Assembly: GCA_012295275.1 (NCBI GenBank)
Contig: CM022665.1
Coordinates: 34,030,022-34,094,021, forward strand
Reading direction: 5' to 3'
From: Chrysomallon squamiferum
Lineage: Eukaryota; Mollusca; Gastropoda; Neomphalida; Peltospiridae
Length of the DNA: 64,000 bases
Part shown: piece by piece, positions 53,201 through 63,400 of the stretch
How the letters are laid out: the number at the start of each line of letters is the position of its first letter
Numbering within the stretch: position 1 is the stretch's first letter
Translations under genes and position numbers: made by a program
Notes under the pieces: generated by a model
Told to the model about the DNA's origin: nothing
What the model saw: the letters and a program-made list of their open reading frames with translations, nothing else
Database searches by the model: none

Positions 53201-56200
53201 TTAACTTATAACCAAGAAACAAAAGCACTGGAAATTATGATCATAAACAAATGTAAAGAATAAAAGGATATTTTCAGTTTTTATTTTATGTTATTAATGT
53301 TTCTTTCTCAGAATCTGAAAAAAATCTTTCTCAATCTTATATTTATAATCAGAAAAATTTATAAATAAATTGTAAAAAAACACAAAAACAACCCCCTCAA
53401 AACCAACACCATCTATTGAATTTAAAACAAAATATTAAAACTGAATTTATCTGAAAATTGTAGATAAATCTGTAAATAAAATAACTATTACTTACACATC
53501 ACTAGCAGTTGAATATGTTCTCTCAAAGATTGCCTCAACTGACATCCATTTTACAGGCAGTCTGCCACCATGACGGTTGATGTAGATTTTGTCATCATAG
53601 ATGTAACGAGTGAGACCAAAATCTCCAATTTTGAGAGTCTTATTTTCACCAACAAGAACATTTCGAGCAGCAAGATCACGATGAACAAAGCCTTTGAGAG
53701 ACAGAAATTCCTAAGAAATATAATGTACATTGCCTTTTCAATTATTATTATATAAATTATTAATAAAATAATGAAGATTTAAAAAAATGTAAATATTGAT
53801 GTCCATTTTAGGATTATTATCATTATTTCATTCTTGGAACAGTAAAAATTAAAAAAATTTCTAAGCAGAAGAATACATAGATATTTAGTATTATTTACCA
53901 AAAAGTTAATAATAATAGAATAAAACATTTTCTGATTTTCAGTTTTCAAAATGACTAAATACAAATATTCAAAATATTTTCTAAATTTGTATTTTTTATT
54001 TTTCTGAACAAAATCTATAGATAGGTATTTAAAGACTATAAAAAAAAATTAGAAAATATTTAAAGAACCATATTATTGCATTGGTAATTGCTATTATAAT
54101 TAACTATAATGTTATATACATATTTATATCGTAAGACATTATTAATGTGTAAATTAAGATTATACTGTATTAAATATGTATATATATATATATACACAAT
54201 AATATAATATTATAATGTATAAACAACAGATACAAACCATTCCTTTAGCTATTTGTCGGCCAAATGACAACAGATCCAGGGATGATAACTTCTTTGATTT
54301 GTTTAAAGTATCATTGTGTTTATGCTGCAGTAATAAATTATAATTACAGTATGAATGAAAGATTATTTCTTCTGCAAATAGCTATAATATTTTAGGGGTT
54401 AATATTATATATTTCCTGAAGAATTAATCTTTTATCTTCATTCACATAATTTCTAAAGTTATTTAAATCAGAATTTATAAACTCTTGTCTCCACTTAAGA
54501 AATAATTTTTATAAATTACAGTCCTTAACATGGTTATCTCCCTTCAACTATCTTTGTCTTAATTTTAAAGATGTGATTTACACAGTTATCTTGCATTAAC
54601 TGCTATTTTTATATTATAATGACCTAAAATAATTACTTCCCTTTAACTGTTGTAAGGAATATTCAAATGATTATTTGATTATTCTTATATTTAATCTTCA
54701 GAAGAAAACTCCTGTATCTTTCCGTTAGCAGAAATACACCTTTTATACAAACTTCTGTGATAGACAAATAATAATTAGGTATTAAAAATAGCCAACACCA
54801 AACACTGTTAATGAAGGTCTGTTATTAAACGGAACATTAACTTGTTGAAAATCATGCCGAATGTTTCTGAGGTAATGCAGTAAATCTCCATGTGACAAGT
54901 GTTCTACAACAAGACAGATGGGGTCACGCAGTGTACAACATCCCAGCATGCTGACAACATTGATGTGGTAGCCAATCTTCTTCATTAAGCCTATCTCTTT
55001 TAGAAAATCTGTTCTATAGCTGCTGTCACAACCTTCTGAAAAATAATAAAAAATATAATTATTTATCTCACACACACACACACACACACACACAAATATC
55101 TATATAATATTGCACCAAAATAAAATTACCTTTTTTATATTTTTTTATTTATTATTATTATTTTTTAATTTTTTATTAATTCACTGAATGTTAATATAAT
55201 AAAATATAAAAGTAAATTAACATGTCAAAAGACAGAAGTATCATGATAATCTGTAATATAAATCTATAAATCAGTTCTACAAATGTTGTAATTCCTAAAG
55301 AGTATGTTATTGTAAGAAACATACGTGAGTACATAATAATATAAAATTAAAAATCAAAAGAAATTAATAAAAATTATATGTTTTTGCATTTCCTATCCAT
55401 AAATATTTATAACATATATGACATTTTTACATTTTATACAAATACTTTCAAAACAAGATTATTTTGACTCCCTTAAGTAACTACGAGAATGATTCTATTT
55501 ATATGTTAAAATAATATTATATAATTTGTACATTTTTTATTTACATACTTTTATATTGATATTAATGGATTTAGTATTATGTTTAATGTTTTGTAATATT
55601 TATTAATAATGGAAATAATTGTGAACATTTTTTTTGAAGGTAGGAATAATTTCTTCTTTTTTGTGTTTGATAATACAGGATTCTGGAATTTGAAATGTAT
55701 TTACAATATCTGTACAATTCTATTTTATTTAATTATTAGTGTTATTATTTTTCTTCTTGTTTTTGTCAATAATACTGTTGCTGTTGTTCATCTTCTTCTT
55801 ATTATTATTATTACTGATGTTGTTGTTCTTCTTTTTATTATTACTATTATTGTTGTTCTTTTTCTTCTTCTTCTTCATCTTCTTCTTCTTCTTCTTCTTT
55901 TTATTATTATTATTATTATTGTTGTTGTTGTTGTTGTTGTTATACCTTGCAACAGTTTAATGGCCACAGTAACATAAATTCCACAGTGTTCTTTTAAAGT
56001 AGGGTAGGACACTCCACGATGCTGTAACATGGCAGATGTTATGTGTCCTTTAACTACTTTGCCAAATGCACCACTTCCTAACACATGTCCAAATCTCAAA
56101 CAGCTATGAGGCAATTCCCATCTGTCTTGCACAGGGGATGAAGTGAGCAGCTCTGAAGTGTCTGATCTGTTACATGTGAAAAACCCCACAAAAAACCCAC

Positions 56201-57674
56201 AAAACAAATAAATAAGTAAATAAAAAATAAAAGAAAGAAAGAAGGAAGGAAGGAAGGAAACAAATAAAGAAAGAAAATAATAATATCAATAATAATAATA
56301 GTGTGAAACAATAAATACAAAATATGTATATACAAGTATATCATTAAGATGAAGCTTGATATCTTAATCAAGTTAGTATAAATGACAGAAAATGGAACAA
56401 AATTAAAGAAAAATTGTTGTAGAGTGTTTGTAGTCTGTTGAATATATTCTTAATATTTTACATTTTGTGGAAATAAAGTTTTTGTAACAGTTTAGTAACA
56501 AATTGCCACTTAAAATCTGTAATTTTATTTTATTTCATTCTTTTTTTTGTTATTATTATTTCAGTTTATTTTATTTTAATCTATTTTATTTTATTATAAT
56601 TCTTTTATTTCTTTTTCTTTTTTTTTACTTAGTTTTATTTACTTTTTTATTTTTTATTTGTTTATTTATTTATTTTATTTTATTTTAATTCATCTTTGTT
56701 TTCAGTCATTTTTCTCAGTTGCATCAATGTTACACAAAAATACAAATATAACATAACTTTACCTGTATTCAAATGGACTTGGTTGTGTGTAATGTCTGTG
56801 CACATCTTCTCTTTGTTGTCTGTCTTCCAGGTATGACAGTTTCTTTCTTCTGTATTTTAACAGGTAAAAAATTACAGGTGTTGTAATTATGGCTGCTGTA
56901 CATATTGAGGTAATGATGGAAAATATCTTCATTTTTATATCATATCCTGGGTGAAAAATAGAGATTAATAAAAGATACTTTAATTGATTTGTCGACACTG
57001 CTGTTTTCTTCTATTACATGCTCACACATTTAAAGACAATTTGATGTTAAGTTACATTTGGTTCCAAAAATATATCTTGGTACATACAAACAATACAACA
57101 GATGGGGTTTTTTTGTTTTTTTTAAATGGCACACAAAACATAAAAACAATATTTGTACAAAAGGCTACTTAAAGAATGATAATCATCTTTATCTGATCAT
57201 CAAAAACAGCCCAAAACCATTTTTAACTCATGCATTAACTGAGCATTCTGAAGCTGCTCTGCCATAATTACTTGGAAGGAGCTACTCATCAACCAAACAT
57301 TTTCTCCAAGTTAGAAAAATGTTTGAAAACCTCTGCAGTATGGTGTATCTCTGAAAGGACAACTGCCTTATCACTTGGATAAACAGAGTGTATGTTAAAG
57401 TATATGCATATTAAATAATTTATTTTTTTAAAAGTTCACTTTCTTAAAATATTTTGTTTCTGTGTTATAAGCTGTCTGCTGTAAGGACTTAATTAAACAG
57501 GTGATGATATACTTGACATACTGGCTGTTGTTTTGTTCACATTTGTAGACTCTTCTGAAACTGAAACAAAAAAAAAGGTTTTATTTTAGTAATTGATTCT
57601 TATTAAATGTGTTGTAGACATTCATTTATGTAGTATGGATACATGTGTATGTTTATATGTGTGTGTATGTGTGT

Positions 57675-57711
<37 letters not shown>

Positions 57712-60367
57712 TGAAATAAATATAAAATATATAAAAAGTTAGGTATGTACTGGTCTGCTCAGGCATTGTAAAAACATGAACAACAGCTTCTTCCCAGGCT
57801 GATTCTGTTGTGTTGTTTTCTTTGTAAACAGTAACAACCTGAAATAAAAATATTTTATCTACATAAATCAACATTGTTAAATTGTTAATTAGAAAAATTC
57901 AATTATTTTAAATATCTGTAGTTTCTTAAAAAATTTACTAATCTGTTGTTGCTGGTGTTGTCTTTTTTAAAGTTTTTACCAGAATAATAATAGAAAAAAG
58001 AAAAAAGAAAAAAAAAAAGTCTTTTCCCATTGTTATTACTATTGTTCTTACTGTTGTTTTCATTTTTATTATTATTATTATTATTAATCTTAGAGTAAAA
58101 TAGATAAGAGATAAAGAGAAAAAAAATAACAAAAGCAAAAGAAATGCAGGAGAGAAAGAATGAAAAATGCTGTTTATTTATTTATGTACTTAATTATTTA
58201 TTATTTGTTTTGTATATATATATATATATTATTATTTTTTATTTTATTGATTTGTTTTATTTCATTTATTTGTTAATTTATTTATTTTTTATATTATTAT
58301 TTAATTAATTAATTTATTTAATTTATTTTTTTGTTTTTTGTTTATTTTATCCAAATGATTTTGGCAGTGTTTGTTTTTAAATTTTATGGTTTGTTGTTTT
58401 TATATTTAATCATGTACTTATTTTATATTTGAAGACATGCAGTTATTCATGTAAATAAAATGCATAAGAAATTTAGATAAGTGTATTGTAAAATTTATGC
58501 TTATTGCTGATTTATTTCTTTTCCTTTTCTTTTTCTTCATCTTCTTCAATATTTACCTTGATACCATAATCATGTTTTGGATGAAGATTTTCAATATCAA
58601 CTGTAGTGACATTCTGAAAGACAAATAATTTGACAAGTGACTTATCAAATTATCAAACAGATAATTATAAATAATTATCTATATTTCACAAGACACCAAT
58701 ATCATACACCATTTCAAACCCATCTGGGATGAACTGGCATGAAACTGCTCATTATCTTAAATTCAGTGGATGGAAATTTTATTTATATTTTTACTGTATT
58801 TATATTTGTACCAAATTTTAATTAATGCCTGAGAAGCTGACCATTAATTTTTATTTTTATCTACTTCATTTGACCTAAACTTTACCATTTGTAACTTATC
58901 ACACTGAACCAGGTGTTAAACTGGATTTTGGGACAGTTTCAGACTCCTGACTCCATTTTGATATCTCATTCGTCTTAATATTAGTTTCAAGGATATGGCT
59001 AAATATATCCAGACAAATTGGATGATTTCTTGCATCCCACAATTAACATTGTTAATAAAAGTGCTCCAAAACACACCTTAGAATTAATGCCTATCAATTT
59101 AATAGGTGGATCAAAAAGATAAGGTGATTTGGTTTAATCTGCATCAGTAACAGATATTTCATATATATGTCAAATTAGTTTAAATTTTTTAACTTTATAG
59201 TTCATATTAATTACATAAAAGGAATATCATTTTACTCTTAAGCTTGACATGTTTATAATACTGTAATTTACAGAATATTTCTATTAATTTTTAGTAAGTG
59301 TTTTCTGATGACAGTCTTTTAAAAATATGTGCATGATAAACCTGTTGCATGGTACTGGTTAGAATGGGAAAACCTCACAGCTCAGTTATGCACTGTGACA
59401 ACTGATTTACAGTCACACACAGGGTGTGGCAAAAGTAATTTTTTTTTTATCGGTATTTATCATTTTATACTGTATAACTGTCTATGTATCCTTTAGTTTT
59501 ATACTATGTGATTTTGTATGTATTTTACAAACAATACTTTTCTAAAAATCTATATACTTTTATTCAACAAAACTAATAAATATGGCGTTACTTTCATCAC
59601 AACCTGTAAGTTTCATAAGCTATTGTTCTGACCTGAGCAATAAAACATTTCAGTCCCAATTCTGAACAGAAAAATGTTGTGTATTCGCAGCATGTGTGAC
59701 ACTTTAAATGTTTTACTATATGTTTTTCTGTTTTTCTGTTTATTGTATTTAGAATATGTGTGTTTGTGTGTCACAGCATGCTGCTACAGAAAATTATAAA
59801 ACTTTTTTTTCTTAGTTTATTCAAATTTAATTTAAAAAAAATAACAAAACTTCAGTTCTTTTTTTTTTTTCTTTTTTTTCAAACACTGAAACTTTATTAT
59901 GAAGTGAAACAAGAAAATGAAATGAAATATTTAAAAGATTTATAATTCATACATAGTGTGACATGCTGTGACACACTGTGACACACTGAGAATCCTGCTC
60001 ATTAATCTGCAACTATCTCTGAAACAAAATAACACAGAACATTTTTAATTAATGTAATTTTGTGTCTTCTTTAAAAATACACAAAAGCATGCACATACAA
60101 GATGCATGTGTGCAAATACAATACAGATAAAACTAAGTTTTAATTCTTTTTCAACTATTTTAAGAATCTAAATTCAGTCTATGAAAAATGTTAGTAAAAT
60201 GCTCTGGACATTAAGTTTAACTAATTACATGAAATTTGTTGTATTCCTTTGATTTCCTTAATTGTGTTTTAAAAACCTGAATCTGGATTAGTTCATCTAT
60301 GGTGATTTCTTTAAAGATAGTTTTTAATATTTTCTTAAACATAATCTTTTTTATATTATTTTTATTA

Positions 60368-60415
<48 letters not shown>

Positions 60416-63400
60416 TTAAATTTCTCTTTAATATTAAATTTTCCACTTTATAGATAAGATTTACCTTAGGGATATATGTTGAGTTTAGAACTTCCAGGTT
60501 TATTTTTGGTGAACCTTTCTTGGACATTGTGTATCCCCACTGCACTTCAAAACCCTTCACTTCATCACTGAACTGCTGTTCAGGCATATTGAGGAAGAGT
60601 CGGACAGACGGATGAGGGTGTATAGGAACAAGAACAATAATCACACCATTGCCATCTTTGATAATGTGTGGAACATGAACTGAAAACAATTAATAAACAA
60701 CAAATCAAACATAATTTTCTAAATCAGTTCTTTTCAACTTTACCACAAGTATTTATAATGATTATATAAATATATTTATAAATTTATGACTATTTATTTT
60801 GTTTATTTCTCACAAATTTGCAAGGATAACTGTGATGCACCCATTTTAAAGTAAGAGATGAAAAATGTACATGTCTGTCACAGTACAATCCATTTCAAAG
60901 ACAGCATCTGCTGTTTATATGATAATTAAAGTAAAGTTATCTTAAGCCAGTTGGATAGCAGCAATTGGTTAATTGCAAGAATGTTAGCTTAACAACCATA
61001 TCTATGTAACTAATTAAAATGAAATAGTACTGCAAGAAAAGATGGTTACTAACTGTGTGATGAGCTGTCATTGGTCAAATTTGGCCAGTCAGCAGGGAGT
61101 GGTGGCATACTATTAATAGGAGCCCTCCAGTACTGAATGTCATGTCCTGGTGCTGAAGGCATAACCTGTAAGCAATCTCTTTATAAAGTACCATTTTCAG
61201 AAACAAGTATTATATTATTATATATCTTGTAGAATGGATCTAATAGTTCAATGTTTCAGTTTAATTTATTTATTATGTATACTAATTTTGTAGTTTCCAT
61301 TATAGCTATTATCATAAAATATAATGAGTAAACATTTAATTCTCTCTATTATGAAATATTCATCATCATCATAAGTGTTAATGTTGTTACTATTGACTGT
61401 TTTAATAATAATAATTATTATTATATCAAAAAGTGTTTTAAAAAAAATCTAATTTCCAACTAGTTTCTTTAGATGTTAAAATCTATTTTAAAATTAAAAA
61501 CAAATTTTACCTGTATACCATATATATCTGTAGAGTTGACCTTCCCTAACAAAATTTCTGTCCAGAGCTGTGTCTGTCATTTGAAAAATAAAACAGAATT
61601 TATTTTTTAAATAATAATAATAAAATAAAATCTGAAATAATGTTTAAATAAAGTTATATTTTCTTGATAAATATCACTTAATGATATAACATCCCTACTT
61701 AAATGATAATGGATAATTTTTCCTATAATGAAATAATATGCATATGTCTGTGTATTCATATATGTGTATATGCATGTATGCTTCTGTCTGTAAGTGTGTG
61801 TGTTTGTTGTTGTGAATGTACTGATATCTGTAATTATATACATACTGCTGGTACACTAAATATGTGAGTCTCATACAAAGAGCCAACTTGTAGGAAGGCA
61901 TCAAAAGTGTTTTGATTCAACTTTCCCCATCTCACATTATATTTGTCAATGACACCCACTGATCCCAGGTCATTTGGGGGTTTCCAGCTTAACTGAATGA
62001 GAGGTCCTTTTATAGTGGGAATCACACGCAGGTTGATATCTTTAACATTTCCTGGAGGATTGTCTGGAATGTCAAACATTTTTATTTATTTTATTTTATT
62101 TTATTTTATTTTATTATTATTATTTATATATATTTTTTGTTTTGTTTGTTTGTTTGGAGTACTGTCTGAAATGTCAAACATTATTTCATTAAAATTCTAT
62201 TCTATTTAAATGTTTTATTTATTTATTTATTTATTTGTTGTTGTTGGGTTTTTTTGTGGGGAGGGGTTTGTTGAAGATTGTCTGAATTGTTAAAATTATT
62301 TCTTTTTTTAACATTTTTTCCTGCATTGTCTGAAAGGATAAATATTACTTCAAAAACATTCAATTTCATTTAAGCTTTGTTTTTTGTTGGTCCTTTTTTT
62401 TTTTTCATCTTGAGAATTCTCTAAAATGTCAAACTTTACTGCAGTAAAAATAAATTCTACTATTGTTTTGTGATGGTTTTCCTAGAAGAAATATGGTCTA
62501 AGCCAGGGGTCCCCAAACTTTTTAGACCACTGACCTCTTCTTGGAATCCTTGATCCTTCATCAATCCCCAAGCAAGTACAAAAAAATAAATTAATAAAAA
62601 CAATTAAGTAGATGTGTAATTTCCAAGTATATTAGTGGCCTTTTCGCATAACAGGCACACAGGCATTATTCCATAAGTAAATTAAGGTATGAATCCAAAT
62701 TCAGATACTCTTATGAACATGGTGCCATCAGATACTCAGCTAAGTTATGCCACAAAACAAATTTTCATTACACACTTGAAAGTAAAGCTAAGTCTAAACT
62801 GAAATGTTTTAAAATGTTACAAAAGTACTTTGCTAATGATGAATATTATACATATAGTTAAAATATATATCAAGTGTTTTAAAAAATAGAGCATATGAGT
62901 AAAGAACATTTCAGTAAATTAATTTATGTGAAAACAGGATATTACAGCAGTCCATTACATTGTGATTCCAACTAATAATAAATTATTACAAATGTATTAT
63001 TATCATTATGTTTCTCTGAAGTTCAAATAGAATATAAAATAAATAAACAAATAAAATTATATATATATAAATTAAAAATGTGTAACAGCAATTTATATTT
63101 TTTTTTCTTGCATGAATGTCAGTATTCAACCCCAAAGTTTAGTCAACCCCTTTTGACCAAAGGCATTCATCAACCCCTTGAATAGTCCCATCGACCCACA
63201 GTGGATGATATTAAAAGCATAAATTTAAAAAATAAAAGAAGAAAAGAAAAGAAAAGAAAGAAATGAATACAAGAATTAATAAACATAAAAAATTAATTGA
63301 AATTTTTAAATTTTTAACCTGAAGATTGAGAATGTACACTATTTCCAACCAGAGTATCAAGCATGATATGTGAAATTTCATAGCATGTGTTTTGCTGTTT

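Larger units (their letters stand above)
37555..53495 (-). other. Receptor intron (15.9 kb)
   Basis: This intron splits the Val codon of SDVW. It holds (GT)n at about 40808-40853, an 85-bp repeat from 39893, a Tigger-type MITE at 44787-45483, a long degenerate repeat at about 47400-48860, a repeat of about 105 bp at 48968-49270, and (TTTTA)n at 50719-50782. No exon or domain-bearing ORF was found in it, and the flanking exons join in frame without one. Confidence 0.85.

Noticed and set aside
55739-55977. Plus-strand open frames rich in Leu, Phe, Ile and Val
   Set aside because: They arise from trinucleotide repeats next to the receptor exon and overlap that exon on the opposite strand.
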